NCBI GenBank assembly: GCA_030770425.1
Contig: JASJFT010000145.1
Location: 50,145-114,144, forward strand
Direction: 5' to 3'
Length of the DNA: 64,000 nt
Source of the DNA: Darksidea phi
Lineage: Eukaryota > Ascomycota > Dothideomycetes > Pleosporales > Lentitheciaceae
The position numbers were made by a program, and so were the translations under genes. Below the pieces are notes generated by a model. The model searched no databases and had not been told where the DNA came from. It was given only the letters and a program-made list of their open reading frames with translations. Positions 1-12,216 of the stretch are shown piece after piece. Within the stretch, counting starts at the first letter, position 1. Every line of letters begins with the position of its first letter.

Positions 1-537
1 CTCCTATGCTTGTTTGGTGTGGGCTTGCTGGTCCCCATCGCTGCTGCGTTCCGCATTCAGGCTCTCTACCTATGGGCCAAGGCTGCATTCAACGAACAGC
101 GCTACTATGGTGGTTATGTGATCTTTTGGGATCATATCGAAGCAAACACTGCCATCATATGCGCTTCCGCTCCGTCACTGCAGCCGCTCTTCAAAGGACT
201 TTTTGGGAGATTATCGCAATACTCGGGAGGAAGAAACATGTACTACTACTATGGAGAAGGAGAAACAGGAGCGACACAGATAACCATCGGGCGTCGAGTG
301 ACCAGACCTGTCGAGACAGACTTCCCCTTGGAGAGCCCAACACCTACGTACCGACCGCAACACCAGAATAACGATGGCGATGGTGGAATTGAGAGGGGTG
401 CTGTCACAATGCGGGAGGTCAAAGAAGACCCGGATGAAGAGATTCGCAACCGTATACGAGCGTTCGTCATTCTTCCACCGTCCTCACATCCACCAAATTC
501 GCTAGCTCGGCCAAGAGACATCCTGTCTTCAGGGTGA
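1..537 (+). CDS. Rhodopsin-like (PTH11-type) integral membrane protein, 3' end only
   Basis: The reading frame is open from base 1 to a TGA at 535-537, so the gene begins upstream of the window. The first residues form the end of a hydrophobic helix (LFGVGLLVPIAAAFRI). They are followed by the motif around YVIFWDHIEANTAIICASAP, with downstream residues matching the last membrane segment and the conserved 'E-x-N-x-A-I-I-C-A-x-x-P-x-L-x-P-L' signature of the fungal rhodopsin-domain family. The remaining ~120 residues are a charged, proline-containing cytoplasmic tail. Known of the family: seven-helix membrane proteins, some acting as PTH11-like receptors; the ligand cannot be inferred. Two further members lie at 5671-7068 and 22048-23688. 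Confidence 0.8.
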   Translation, partial: LLCLFGVGLLVPIAAAFRIQALYLWAKAAFNEQRYYGGYVIFWDHIEANTAIICASAPSLQPLFKGLFGRLSQYSGGRNMYYYYGEGETGATQITIGRRVTRPVETDFPLESPTPTYRPQHQNNDGDGGIERGAVTMREVKEDPDEEIRNRIRAFVILPPSSHPPNSLARPRDILSSG

Positions 538-1740
538 AACCAGTTTCCAAGCTGTACGACGTTCATGAAGACCAGGAAGAAAGAGATAGACCAAGCTCAG
601 CAGCATATTTCGATTCTTCTATAATAGGTAGCGACGCGCACCACAGACGTAGACGCTCTCATCTTACCATTGTGTCGGCTATCCATGCTGTGGGCTGTTA
701 CCTCTCCCGATGGCCGCTCGCGACAGTACTATTAATCAACTTACCAACCCTCACGAGGATGACGTACTTCGGCCACCATACAGTATCGGCATCACTACTG
801 AAATAGATGAGGACCTGTGATCCAGCAGCACTTCGCTCCCACTGTCAAGATCCGTTGCATTGTCAAATACTTGATGGAGGATGCAGATACAATTCGTGTC
901 TTCGGTATTTGACAGTAATTCACGCATCAGCAGCGGCCATACTTTTTACCGAGTCTTCTAACTCAAATACTGCTGATATGCAACGCGAGGTGGGATCTTA
1001 AAGCAAGGACGAACACATGGGTCACCGCGTGGGAGAGTTTTATGCACAAGGGAGGGTGATACTTCAATGCAATTCAGTGGTGGAGCAGACGTCCACACTA
1101 CGCGCTTCCAGCCAGTGAGACGGAGATGAGCAAGGTGTGATAGTGTGTTGACGATATTGGCACTAGATTGTAGATTCTCTAGAGCATGTTCGGTACATAG
1201 AAGTCGGAAATAATGGCGGATATAGATGTACCGAGGGTTCCTTTAGCTTTCTTAGCCCGGTACAATTTAATTGTATTATCATCATGCCCACAGTAATACA
1301 GTAATACATGGGGAAGATGGATGGCCGTGATTCCCCGGGCCCAGTTCCATGGCTCGCCAACTCCAGCGCGCAGAAGCGAACGAAACTCTCCGCAGTGGCG
1401 CACCAAATCACGGCGAACAGTGAATTTTCCGGGCGCCGCACACCGATCGAATCAACCTCTTGCCGGCCCTTCTAGTGCGCTACCTACCCGAATTACAGGT
1501 ATTTCGAGCCGGAAACTATAATGGTGCTCTTCAGAATACCAAATTGAAGCTAGAAATATTATCTCAAATCGCGTCTGTGGAGACTCTGTCTAACACTCAC
1601 CATTCCATGGCTCGGAGCCAGTAAAGAAGCTGGTACATGTGACCAAAGCGGTTAGTGCGACACCAGTGGTGCACTTATCAAACCGCGACTTCTTTGACGC
1701 ACGACGTTTCAGCTTCCTCAACACCAAAAATCTGCATGCC
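538..1740. other. Intergenic region, no gene seen
   Basis: About 1.2 kb between the rhodopsin-like gene and the DUF1365 gene. Only short unsupported ORFs occur. It should hold the 3' region of the first gene and the promoter of the second; I see no distinctive element. Confidence 0.5.
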
Positions 1741-3954
1741 ATGAACGTCGAAAAGAGCAGCCGAACGGGCCTGGCCATATCCACTATCTACCTCCTTCTT
1801 TCGGTTCTTCCGTGCGCGATTGCTTATGGGTGGTCTGTGTGGCCCGTTCTCGCGATTTGGGTGGTTGGGGCAGGCGTGAGGTCAGGATGTTGGGATCGGA
1901 AGGTGGTAACGGATTGTGTTTTGTTTGGGGGTGTTAATATGGTGATGTTGAGGAGGGAGTTGGTTCAGGCTATTTGGAAAAGACGAGATGGGTTCTCTAA
2001 AGGCAGCGTTCAAGACTTGAGGTTATCGATCCTACTGGGTGCTGTTATCCCGCTAGCTGTTTTGGGGCTATTTGTGCAGCGCAGATACGGTAGCAATGCG
2101 TCTATTGCTTCGACATCTGGAAAAGCAGCCGAAGAGACGTGGAGACGGACTTTGGATTATCCCACATCCCTGATTTTTCCTTGCCGGACGACGCACGCGC
2201 GGATGTTTCCGAAGAGGCATGATTTTGGGTACAGCTATCTTCTCTGTGGGTTTTCGATCGTACCAAGAGGCACTATAAGCGATGTTACGGATGTTGGTAA
2301 CGGGAAGGATAGGGCTCTGGGAAGCTGGTGGTTTAGAGTAAGAGCTGAAGACTATTTGGCACGAGGATACGGATCGTTAGGTTTCTATGGAAAACTGAAA
2401 GCGTTTCTGAGAGAACAGGTTTGTCTTCTGCACATTCGTCTCCTACATGCGTTGCTAATCTAAATAGGGCGTCGAAGATGCTCAGTGGTCGTACGCCTAC
2501 CTCGTTACGGCACCGCGCTTCTTTGGCTATGCATTCAACCCGGTCTCCTTTTGGTACATATATAACCGCAACCAGGAACTCAAAAAGATGGTTCTTGAAG
2601 TTAACAATACTTTTGGGGAGAGACGCATATACCTACTCGACGGGTCTACTCCGGGCCCGGCAAGAAGTACAGGCTTAGACACGTCGGCATTGCATGCGTC
2701 AAAGAACAAGTTCATTGATATTTGGATGAAGGACTTCCATGTCTCACCCTTCAATTCTCGCAAAGGTTCATATGCACTCACAGCACTCAACCCCTTTCCA
2801 TCGCCAAATTACTCGGATCCTAGAATCGATAACACGATTACGCTAAAGTCGTCTAAGGGCTACGCAAAAGTTGTCGCCCGTGTGCATACTACAGGGAGAG
2901 TACTTAACCCTGCTGAGTTCGGATTCTTCCAGACCGTGCGTTTTATCGTTGGTTGGTGGTGGGTAGGATTCATGACATTCCCACGGATCATTAGGGAGGC
3001 GTTCAAGCTGTACTTCTGGCAAAGTTTGCATGTTTGGTTCAGACCAGAAGTGATTCCATCAAGTATAGGCCGTTCCCCGACCTCGACAGAAATGTAAGTA
3101 TACGTTGAAAGTGTTTCTTTTTCTACCTAACATCATACAGTGCACTCCAGAAGATCTTCAAGGAATACCTCGACCATCTCGCAAACACCTCCCCTGAACT
3201 ATTCTACATTACCTACGAAACCGCCATCTCAGACACACCCAAGCAAATCATCGCAACATCACATCTACACCCCAATAACCAAAACTTCAAAACCCTAGAT
3301 CTACGCATCACTACTCCAGCCTTCTACTCACGCTTCGTCCATTACGCACACACGTCCGAAGCCCTCGACCGCGAATGTCTTTTCACCGACCCAAAGAACC
3401 GCACACTTTGGCTCTCGCAGCCTGAGCTCCTGCCCCTACTTTTACCTAAATCGCAAAGCCCAAACACGACCAACAGCGATGGTATGGAGGTAGTGAAGAG
3501 GGGTCACGTAGACGAGCTGCGATGGAAGTTGTTGAGGAAACTCAGATGTCCACCAGCTGAACCCGCATACGTCGTTACACCAAAGTCTGCCACCTTCGTT
3601 ATCAACGATATCCGAACGCTGCCATATTCTGAGCTCGACTGTTTCGTGCGAAGATCAGCTGCGAGGGCGTATGCTGGTGCTTATAGGAGGATGGTGACGA
3701 AGATCTTTCTGGCTCAGCGGTTTGCGCTGGGGTATGTAGAAATCATTAATGTTTTGGACTTTTTGTTGAGGTTGGGGCTTTGTTGGGTCGCAGGGAAGAT
3801 GTCATTGTGGGTGGGTGGTATTGAGCATACAAGGAATTCTGGGGAATCTGTGGAAAGGTTGGTGAGTGCGGGGTTGGAGTGGTGGTGGGTGTTGGGAATG
3901 GTAGTGTGCGTTTCCGGTTGTCATGTGTATGGTCTTTTGAAGGGTTACAACTGA
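1741..3954 (+). CDS. DUF1365 family protein (three exons)
   Basis: Exons 1741-2418, 2468-3093 and 3141-3954 join in frame to 705 aa; the introns are 49 and 47 bp with GT-AG ends. The start at 1741 (MNVEKSSRTG) is followed by two hydrophobic segments; an ATG at 1639 in the same frame is possible but less likely. DUF1365 hallmarks are visible: TTHARMFPKRHDFGYSYLL near residue 150, the APRFFGYAFNPVSFWYIY block just after intron 1, and VLEVNNTFGERRIY. The C-terminal part has more hydrophobic helices near LDFLLRLGLCWVAGKM and WWWVLGMVVCVSGCHVYG, suggesting membrane association. The family has no firmly established function; in bacteria it is often encoded beside flavin amine oxidases and cyclopropane-fatty-acid synthases, which are not seen here. 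Confidence 0.85.
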
Positions 3955-5670
3955 GTGTCTTTGGGCGGATTCATGATCGTTTGAAATTTTTTGGGTCGAG
4001 ATTGTGGACGAAGTCTGATGACTGTCTGAGAGGGCTTGAACTACCTACGGTAGTTCGCTAGCATTCAAATAACGCACATGGGCCAAAGTTCAATTAGCAT
4101 TCCACAGACTGCATATCTACTTGGCGGAAAAACAGTTCTAGACCACGGCAACATCCACCTGCGACGTAATTATCAGCTGAATGGAGATGCGGGCGGGACC
4201 ATGCGTCAGTTACTCAAGCCTTAGACTTTGATGGTGGCGTTCAATTGTCCACTGAAGCACTCTCATTGGTCGACTTCCCATATAACTTTCGCACTCGGAC
4301 TTGCTCCCGATCTCCCGCCTGACGGGTCCATCTGGGGTTGTCTCGTGGATCGGCTGTAGCTGAACTACCCGGACGCGCGGGATAGACGCCGATTGCTTGC
4401 ATTGATTTTGTACTAGCGAGCCACCGAGACGGTACAGGGGACGGGAACATCCTTTGTAAAATAGTTCACTCGCTAGCCCTGACTCTGAGGGATGTGGATG
4501 TGTCAGATGTGTCAGATGTCGTGCACGAGCGCTGTCAAAAGCTATTTGAGTCACTGTCACAAATGCCTCATTGGTGGCGCAAGGCAAACCGTTCTTTTAC
4601 ATCATGCCACCTTCACAGGTTCAAGCACTGGTGTGCTAAGTTGCGCACTGAGTAAAACAGTCTTTTCTCAGCAAAAAAACATCTTGCGGAAGGTCGCTGC
4701 GAGGAAAGAGCCAAGATTGGAAGACGAGCTTAGAACGAGTCGACACCATAACAACGAAGGTTAGGCAATGGTATTAGAGGGGCTGTGTGTATATTATCAG
4801 TCTCCAACCGGGAGCGGTTCTCTGCCGATGGCCCATTGTTGCCGAGCTCCTTTAATAGCGACTGCGGCTCGGGCTGTTTGGGCTAACCCGGGGGGCAAGG
4901 GAGCGGGATGTGGGAGGTGACAGTGTGCTGTAACCGAGAGCATAGTGGCGTTCCTTCTTGTGAAAGTTGTTATATAAACTTTCGCTACCGTACCGATAAA
5001 CTTCCCAGAACCGGCATGTTAGCCCAAAGAGGCTACAACCCCGTCCCCTAGATCACCGGAGGTTTCCGTTCGAAGGGCAACAGAAAGCGGTGCAAATTGG
5101 CAAAGGCCGCTCTCCAGTTGAAACCTCCCGTTCATCTTGGCCTCGGGTGCACGCTTCGGAAAGCGCCGAGGACCGACCGACCTAAGGAAGTTTTGCGATT
5201 CAACTCTCTGGGCATACGTAAAACCCCGTAGTCGAAATACCATCTTTTCTCTCTATCTATCTATCTATCTATCTCTCCCGTTCCTTCAGTTTGCAACCTA
5301 AATAACGCCCTAATTTAGTCCTCCAGTAGTACAGTAGAGGCCAGAGGGTAGCAATTAGAGCCGCCCCCAGGCTTGGCAATTGTGTGCCCAGGCCGCAGCC
5401 GATGCATGTAGACGCGTATCGACGCCACATTTACATGGCGCGTTCCAGCGAGTCCTATAGGATGATATGAACAGGTGTAGGTTTGGGCCACGAACCATGC
5501 GATTTTGTATTTTGTGGGAGCGCTGAGGTTCGGCATATTCTATAAAGTGGACATGCCATCATTCAAAACCCCTTGCAGCAAGTTGTTGCGCGCTAGCAAC
5601 TCTTTAATCTTGTTGTTCCATACCTTCCGAATTCCCGAAGAAGTCGCTAAACCAGGCAGCGGCTAGGATC
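3955..5670. other. Intergenic region with a TATC microsatellite
   Basis: 1.7 kb without a supportable gene. It includes a short direct repeat of gatgtgtca around 4495-4515 and a (TATC)n run at about 5253-5275. The ORFs here lack any recognisable feature. Confidence 0.5.
5253..5275. repeat. TATC tetranucleotide microsatellite
   Basis: Five to six perfect copies of ctat/tatc within a CT-rich stretch. Confidence 0.85.
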
Positions 5671-7068
5671 ATGTATGGCCCCACCGGCGGAGCGATCATT
5701 GCCGCCGAATGGATTCTTCTTACGGCTGGTGCCCTTATGATTTTGGCACGCCTCTACCTACGATTAAAAATCAACCGCCAGAAAATTTATATCAGTGATA
5801 TATTCATCTGCCTAGCGTGGTGTGCAGCCGTAGCGACCGTATCTTTCGACATTATCCTCCATCGTATGAATGTCCTCCGTCCAGATGTAGACGCCTTTCT
5901 TACTGGATATCGTGGCGACGCAAAGTCGTTACAAAGAGCGCTCAAGGTAGCTAAGCACCTTCAACAGACCAACATGCACGGACTTCGAAAGCTAATAGCT
6001 CCTTTTAGTACTTCTGGGCAAGCAACACACCGTTTTTTACCTCGTTCTATTTGTCCAAGGCCACACTTTTAGCCTTCTACTGGCAGATTACCCCGGAGTT
6101 TATGACGACTTCTAGATACTTTTTATACGGCACGATTATTTACTGCGCTGTTGGATACGTCTCAAGCATGTTGCTTAACTTGTTCTTATGCTTTCCTATA
6201 CACCGCAACTGGTATGTGCTTAAACTCTGCCACTCAACACAAGAACATGAAATCTTACTAACACCTGAAAGGGCGCTCGGCAAAGACGCTTGCTACGGGC
6301 CGCAGGGTATCGTTTTCCAGACAGCATGGGCGTTTAACTTCTCCGGCGATGTACTTAGTGAGTCTCCGATTACGTCTAGACAATAATTTCTCTTGCAGTA
6401 TTATCTAACATATGTATTCTAGTATTTATCGTTCCTTTCTCCTTCCTTCATATCTTGAAGGTTAGGAGTGCCGTCCGAGTAGGAGTGTACTGCATCTTCG
6501 GGCTAGGAATTGTCAACATGGCCTTCTCTTTAACTCGACTATTGTCCATTAAACTCGCGCCGCACAATGCCAAGGGTACGGTGCCAATCACGCTTATTAG
6601 TAAGTATCGTACTTTCAGCAAATTTTCGCGGTTTGAAGCGCAGCATTATGGGACTCGGTCCACGTCTGGGCTACTTAGATGAACCAAACTAATTCATTTG
6701 GAACTCAAATAGCACTCTGGTCCGGCCTCGATATGATTATCGGCGTGCTGATCGCAACTCTCCCATCGCTGCGACCGTACCTTCGAATGATCCGCGTCCG
6801 TCCATTAGAACCGGCCCAACAACAGACATGCAACAAGGAGGTGGCTCGCAAGAACACATTGGACAAGTATAACTGCGGGCAATTGGACGAGGAGACTATG
6901 GGGTCTACCCCGCAACCCTCTGATTGGAAAAGTGAGAATAGGAGGGGAAGTCTGAAGGATGAGCTCGAGGATGCGGGAATAATCGCTTCGAATGGAAGTG
7001 GACCAAGTGGGGAACCTGGAAACGACATGGAGCTGTGCGACACCGATGCTCTGACCTCTTCAAAATAA
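5671..7068 (+). CDS. PTH11/rhodopsin-like integral membrane protein (five exons)
   Basis: Exons 5671-5946, 6009-6211, 6272-6357, 6423-6599 and 6713-7068 join in frame to 365 aa. All introns are GT-AG and 60-113 bp, with consensus donors (gtatgt, gtgagt, gtaagt) at three of the four; the first donor (gtagct) is weaker. Successive hydrophobic segments are visible: AAEWILLTAGALMILARLYL, FICLAWCAAVATVSFDIIL, FLYGTIIYCAVGYVSSMLLN, FIVPFSFLHIL, VGVYCIFGLGIVNMAFSL and WSGLDMIIGVLIATLPSLRPYL. This matches the rhodopsin-domain family, including the FQTAWAFNFSGDVL and W-S-x-x-(E/D)-x-x-I-G-V-x-x-A-x-L-P-x-L-R-P signatures. The C-terminal ~110 residues are a hydrophilic tail rich in E, S and G. A plasma-membrane location is inferred; the ligand is unknown. 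Confidence 0.85.
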
Positions 7069-8066
7069 AACTTTGGTGGACGATGGTTCCTTTCGGGTAA
7101 GGGAAATTGCTATGCCAGCTGACGCTTTTAATACCAGCTGATTTCTGATTCTCAATCGTATTCTAGGAGTGTTGCACTGTAGCATGCAATCAACTTCACG
7201 CATGCTCCGAGTGTATGACTACGCTTATCCCCTATGATCTTCGAGCTTGGTCTGGCGGCGTTCTATCCACAACAGTCCCTCGTTGAAGCTGCTCGTTCGT
7301 GGTTGGTGTCTTTCGCCGTCTTTTTGGACGCAGGGTTCGCCCATTTTCATAGCCGAGGTTGTGACCAAACGTCTTGGCGCGACACTAGCGTGCACTTCTT
7401 TGGGGCTCATGGACGTGCAGATTCACATGCCGCACACGTTCACACAACCGCAAGACAGAGACATGTGAAACCGCAATCGGGTCGCGTGCCACAGCAAAGT
7501 GTCTTCTGAAGGCTCTAAATGCAATATGGGCTGATTCATGGCAGGAGGAGAGGGCTTGCGAGAAAGGCAAGGTCAAGATTCACAAGCCATTGGCAACGTC
7601 ATTCCGTCTTAGTTCCGCGCTCCCTTCCCCTCCGGATCAGCACCACCCAGACAGTCCCCTTGGGCCGAGGGGCAAGTTCTCCAAAGCCTATGGCTCACAG
7701 CCGTCAACGGCGCAGATGCGTGGCCCTCGGTGCGAGAGTCGGGCCAATGGTGCGGTCACCCGACTGCTTCCGACCTTAGCACTGGCCTGGAATGCGTAGC
7801 TCCCTGCTAACCTGGAGTATGGGGTTGGTCCATCATTGACGAGGGAGAGTACATAAGAGCTTGGCTGCCCGTTTTTGTGAAACTAACTTTTGTGTTGATC
7901 CGAGGTTGGGATTCTGTCATCATCTTGACATTTCTTAGGTGAAAGGGAAGCTTCTCCTCTTTTGACTCTTCTTCTTTGGTCTGTACGCAAGGAATTCGAA
8001 GCTGTTAGCTTTTTGTTGATATACCTTCTCGTGAATCGCTTTCTTGTACATACAGCTTCGAGCATC
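7069..8066. other. Intergenic region upstream of isocitrate lyase
   Basis: About 1 kb with no convincing ORF. The last ~150 bases before the ICL start are rich in pyrimidine runs (tcttcttctttgg), common in fungal promoters and leaders. Carbon-source control of ICL is known for fungi; I did not identify a specific activator site. Confidence 0.45.
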
Positions 8067-9875
8067 ATGGCGAACATTGACGCCGAGGAGCAACAGTTTC
8101 AGAAGGAGGTTGAGGAGGTCAAGCAGTGGTGGTCAGATTCGAGATGGAGGTTTACGCGGAGACCCTTCTCGGCAGAAGAAATCGTGGCCAAGCGAGGCAA
8201 TCTGAAGATCACATATCCGAGCAATAGCCAGGCGAAGAAGCTGTGGAACATTGTGGAGGGAAGGTTCAAGGTAGCGTACTTCGGTTTGAGGACTTTGAAA
8301 ACCTACTGATTGGATATAGAACAAAGATGCGAGCTTTACGTACGGCTGTCTGGACCCAGTCATGGTCACCCAGATGGCCAAGTATCTCGACACAGTCTAC
8401 GTCTCCGGGTGGCAATGCTCGTCGACCGCATCATCGACGGACGAGCCTGGCCCAGATCTGGCAGACTACCCTATGGTAAGCTCTCATTCCAATCCAATCC
8501 GGATCAAGCTGAACCCCTGCAGACTACGGTGCCTAACAAAGTGCAACATCTGTTCATGGCTCAGCTTTTCCACGACCGAAAGCAGCGAGAAGAGCGTCTC
8601 ACAACACCCAAAGCCAATCGCGCGAACGCTCCCAACGTCGATTATCTGCGCCCGATCATCGCTGATGCGGATACTGGTCATGGAGGTCTTACAGCCATTA
8701 TGAAGCTTACAAAGTTGTTCGTCGAGAAAGGTGCTGCTGGCATTCACATCGAGGATCAAGCACCGGGGACAAAGAAGTGTGGGCATATGGCTGGAAAAGT
8801 CTTGGTGCCCATCAGTGAGCACATCAACCGTCTAGTCGCTATCCGAGCGCAGGCAGATATTATGGGTATGTGCCTTGTAATTCCTCGACGTTGAAGACAA
8901 TTCTAATGATTCATACAGGTGTCGACCTCCTCGCTGTCGCCCGTACCGACTCCGAAGCCGCTACTCTCATCACCTCGACCATTGACCCCCGCGATCACTA
9001 CTACATCATGGGCAGCACAAATCCCGCGCTCCAACCTCTTAGTGAGCTCATGTATGCTGCGGAGCAGGCTGGAAAGAGTGGAGCCGAACTGCAAGCTATC
9101 GAAGACGCATGGACTAAGGAGGCACACCTAAAGCTTTTCCACGAAGCTGTGATCGATACTATTAACGCTGGTGTGCACGTCAACAAGAAGGGTCTAATCC
9201 AAGAATTCTTGGAGAAGAGCAAGGGAAAGAGCAATAGCGAAGCCCGAGCAATCGCAAAGGGACTAACCGGAGTGGATGTGCACTTTGACTGGGAGGCCGC
9301 GAGGACCAGGGAGGGATATTACAGGTACCAGGGTGGCTGTCAGTGCGCCATCAACCGCGCCGTTGCCTATGCTCCGTATGCGGATATGATCTGGATGGAG
9401 TCCAAACTTCCCGATTTCGCTCAAGCGAAGGAGTTTGCTGATGGCGTCCACGCTGTCTGGCCGGAGCAAAAGTACGTTCAGCCACCTCGTCTTGCATCAT
9501 AAGTTAACGTCATACAGACTCTCCTACAATCTCTCTCCCTCGTTCAACTGGAAAACCGCTATGCCCCGTGACGAACAAGAAACCTACATCAAGCGTCTTG
9601 CTAGCCTCGGCTATTGCTGGCAGTTCATCACACTGGCTGGTTTGCATCAGTCCGCGCTCATGGCCGACACTTTCTCCAAGGCATATGCTAAGCAGGGTAT
9701 GCGCGCCTACGGCGAGATTATTCAGGAACCCGAGGCGGAGAATAAGATTGATGTGCTTAAACACCAGAAGTGGAGCGGGGCGAATTATGTGGATAACATG
9801 TTAAAAATGGTGAGCGGAGGTGTGAGTTCGACGGCGGCTATGGGGAAGGGCGTTACGGAGGATCAGTTCAAATGA
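8067..9875 (+). CDS. icl1: Isocitrate lyase (glyoxylate cycle), five exons
   Basis: Exons 8067-8270, 8320-8475, 8523-8865, 8919-9471 and 9518-9875 join in frame to 537 aa, the usual length for fungal ICL. It cleaves isocitrate to glyoxylate and succinate, allowing growth on acetate and fatty acids. The catalytic signature KKCGH lies at residues 204-208 (Cys206), preceded by the metal-site segment ADADTGHGG and IEDQ. The substrate-binding [26 protein letters not shown] and SPSFNWK blocks are present. The start at 8067 ([11 protein letters not shown]) gives the usual N-terminus, and the protein ends VTEDQFK as in other fungal ICLs, without a C-terminal SKL. Methylisocitrate lyase is a close paralogue; the conserved termini and overall fit favour ICL. 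Confidence 0.95.
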
Positions 9876-10368
9876 ATAAGATCAGAATGAGAGGGAAGAT
9901 ACGTGTAGATATGTGAGTATATGATGTCTATTTTCAAGGCATCGATAGGATCCTGTGCGTACCTTTGTTGCGCACCGGTACTGGGTTTGCATGCGCTGGA
10001 TCCAAAGCCCGTTTGTTAGGTGAGCTATAAGGACCTAGCTAGTCTGTTCGGTTAGAATCGCCACTCCTATGATACCAGGAACCGCTGGCGTTAGACACAG
10101 GGAAAGGGTTTGCTACATCTACTTCACAACCCCGCGCGTCTAAAAAGCACGCATTGTGCGGCTAGCGTAATTGCTCTTCTCTCACGATTACAATGTACTT
10201 TTTTAGCCTTGATCCGCATACAATATTAAGCACCCGAACAATAGCATTGTACATTACGTTCTCCAGCATTGATTTCATCATATATTAAGCAACGTACCTA
10301 AGTTACCTTTTCTCTACCACCATACGGAAAGAAAAGCCTGAAACCTCCACTTCTTAAACAGCGGAAAC
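9876..10368. other. Intergenic region
   Basis: 493 bp between ICL and the SRR1-like gene on the same strand; nothing distinctive beyond AT-rich stretches expected of a 3' region and promoter. Confidence 0.45.
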
Positions 10369-11514
10369 ATGTCGTTGGTATATATCGGCAAGCTAGAAAA
10401 ACAATTGGGAAACACACCCATCTTCACTCGCCACATGCTCGAGCAAGCCGCCAAGCATGTCGAACAAGCGCGCAAGAATCAGGAAGTCATCTATATCAAC
10501 AGCATCCGGGGCGGTGTTCGTGCTCAAATATGGCCTATGCCTGAGGTTCGGCCTGGCTCTAGTGTGGATATCGTATGGAAGAAACGCTACGAGATGAAGA
10601 CTAGTGGTCTCAACGCCTTGCCTTATACTTTCGAAGGTAGCGGTAGAGAACGCGCTCATGGGATCACGTGTAGCAATACTATTCCGCTGGGCGACAATCC
10701 CATCCGCCGTTATGCGCAGGAGCAATGTCCTTGTCCGGAGTTCATGGCGAAGTTGAAGGAAATGGAAAAGGAGTGGGAAACGAGTTCGCAGTGGGAAAAC
10801 ATGAAGAACAGGCTAGCTAAAGTAGCGGATCAGGTCGAGATCAAGAACATCGTCTGCATCGCGCTCGGTACGATTTCCTCCCCTCGTAGTTCAAACGCTC
10901 ACCAACACGTCTTTGCAAGCATGACATCGCGCTTCTTACGCGAGCAGTACACCAAGAAGCAAAGTGTCGAAACTCCCGTCATCGAAATCTGCGCCTACGA
11001 CCCAGCTTACCAGCTAAACGACCTCGTCTTGCTGGAGAAGTTCTCCCCTCCCATCAGCGTAGTCTCGAACCCCTACCACTTCGACGAAATCGACGAGCAC
11101 ACCCTCGTTCTTTGCGTCTTCTGTCCCCTTGACGTGAATATCTTTGAAGTCATCGCCGACGTGCTGCATCCGAGCGGGCCGGCTGCTATAATCACCAGCA
11201 CGATCTGGGACGATTGGCCTTGGCTCCGGGAGGAAAAGGTGCGCAAGGAGGATGGCTGCACGCCAAAAGTGGGCCAGATGCTTGCGCAATATAGGATTGA
11301 GGGTTTGCGCCACTCGGCGGAGTGGGGTGGCTACCCGGACATGGACCTTAAGTCGCGTGCGCCGTGGTCTTGGCTGTCCGAGCAGACGATGTATACGCGG
11401 AATGATGACCGCCCTGTTTATGGGCCATGGCCCCCTTGGGTTGAGATACGTAGTCCAAACGGGACGTACACTGAGCATTCGACTGCATATTCAAAATGGC
11501 TATCCCGCGATTGA
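10369..11514 (+). CDS. SRR1-like domain protein
   Basis: Single-exon gene of 381 aa starting MSLVYIGKLEKQL. The C-terminal half carries the SRR1-like block: KNIVCIALGTISSPRSS, an Ala/His-rich helix (NAHQHVFASMTSRFL), ICAYDPAYQLNDLVLLEKF, and the strand-turn TLVLCVFCPLDVNIFEVIAD near residues 245-262. The family is named after Arabidopsis SRR1, a regulator of circadian and light responses; in fungi it occurs as an uncharacterised family with a Rossmann-like fold. The first ~160 residues hold a basic, lineage-specific part. Function in this fungus is unknown. Confidence 0.8.
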   Translation: MSLVYIGKLEKQLGNTPIFTRHMLEQAAKHVEQARKNQEVIYINSIRGGVRAQIWPMPEVRPGSSVDIVWKKRYEMKTSGLNALPYTFEGSGRERAHGITCSNTIPLGDNPIRRYAQEQCPCPEFMAKLKEMEKEWETSSQWENMKNRLAKVADQVEIKNIVCIALGTISSPRSSNAHQHVFASMTSRFLREQYTKKQSVETPVIEICAYDPAYQLNDLVLLEKFSPPISVVSNPYHFDEIDEHTLVLCVFCPLDVNIFEVIADVLHPSGPAAIITSTIWDDWPWLREEKVRKEDGCTPKVGQMLAQYRIEGLRHSAEWGGYPDMDLKSRAPWSWLSEQTMYTRNDDRPVYGPWPPWVEIRSPNGTYTEHSTAYSKWLSRD

Positions 11515-12216
11515 TGCTTTTATAATCCCTTCTCTTTCTATCTCTAGATATCTTAACCTACAATAAATATCCCACTTAGTCCACTATGATCTCCCCTTGT
11601 TCTCGTCCCCTGCTATGACCGTACAGCTTCCACTATCCTAACAACAACCTCGCTTTCCAAATCATCCTGTTTTTTTAAAGGTTAGGATACGGAGTTTGCA
11701 AAGCTAATCTAGAGGGACGTCAATACATATTGTCTCGCACCAAAAGTACCGCCGTCTCGCGATTTGCGACGCAGATCCCACTTTCAAGTCAACTACTCCA
11801 CCGCGCAAACAGGCTACGCCTTCGCGGCCAACTTGCTCTACCGCATCCACTTCGACTTTGAGAGTTACCGAGTCCTTCTATCTACTACGTATTCTGATAG
11901 CCTTTAATAGATAATACTAGCTAGCGATTAACCAATTCAGCGGATAGCTTAATCACAGGCAGATATTGCTATGCAGTTTTTCGCTATACACAGAGCTTTG
12001 AAACATGACTGTAGGAGCGTAGGAGTAGATAGGGGCAGAGAGCATAGACGAAAAAATAATAGCAAAAGGAGCCTTTTGGAATTATGCAAGCTATAGCTAC
12101 GACATGAGTGGAGTACAAGAGGATATTATATAATACAAGTTAGAAGGGGGTATATACGAGGCGATCCTAGAAACGGGTCACGATGTATTAGTTGTTGTCT
12201 CCCCAAGGCCTTTATC
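11515..12216. other. Intergenic region, possible decayed coding remnant
   Basis: About 700 bp. Around 11772-11905 one frame reads a protein-like stretch (FQVNYSTAQTGYAFAANL) without start or partner exons, possibly a gene relic. The rest is AT-rich without signal. Confidence 0.3.

Noticed and set aside
4210..4764. Overlapping ORFs of 69-125 aa on both strands
   Set aside because: They overlap one another antisense, with no domain and no typical gene structure.
11772..11905. Protein-like stretch FQVNYSTAQTGYAFAANL
   Set aside because: There is no start, no partner exon and no recognised domain; at best it is a relic.
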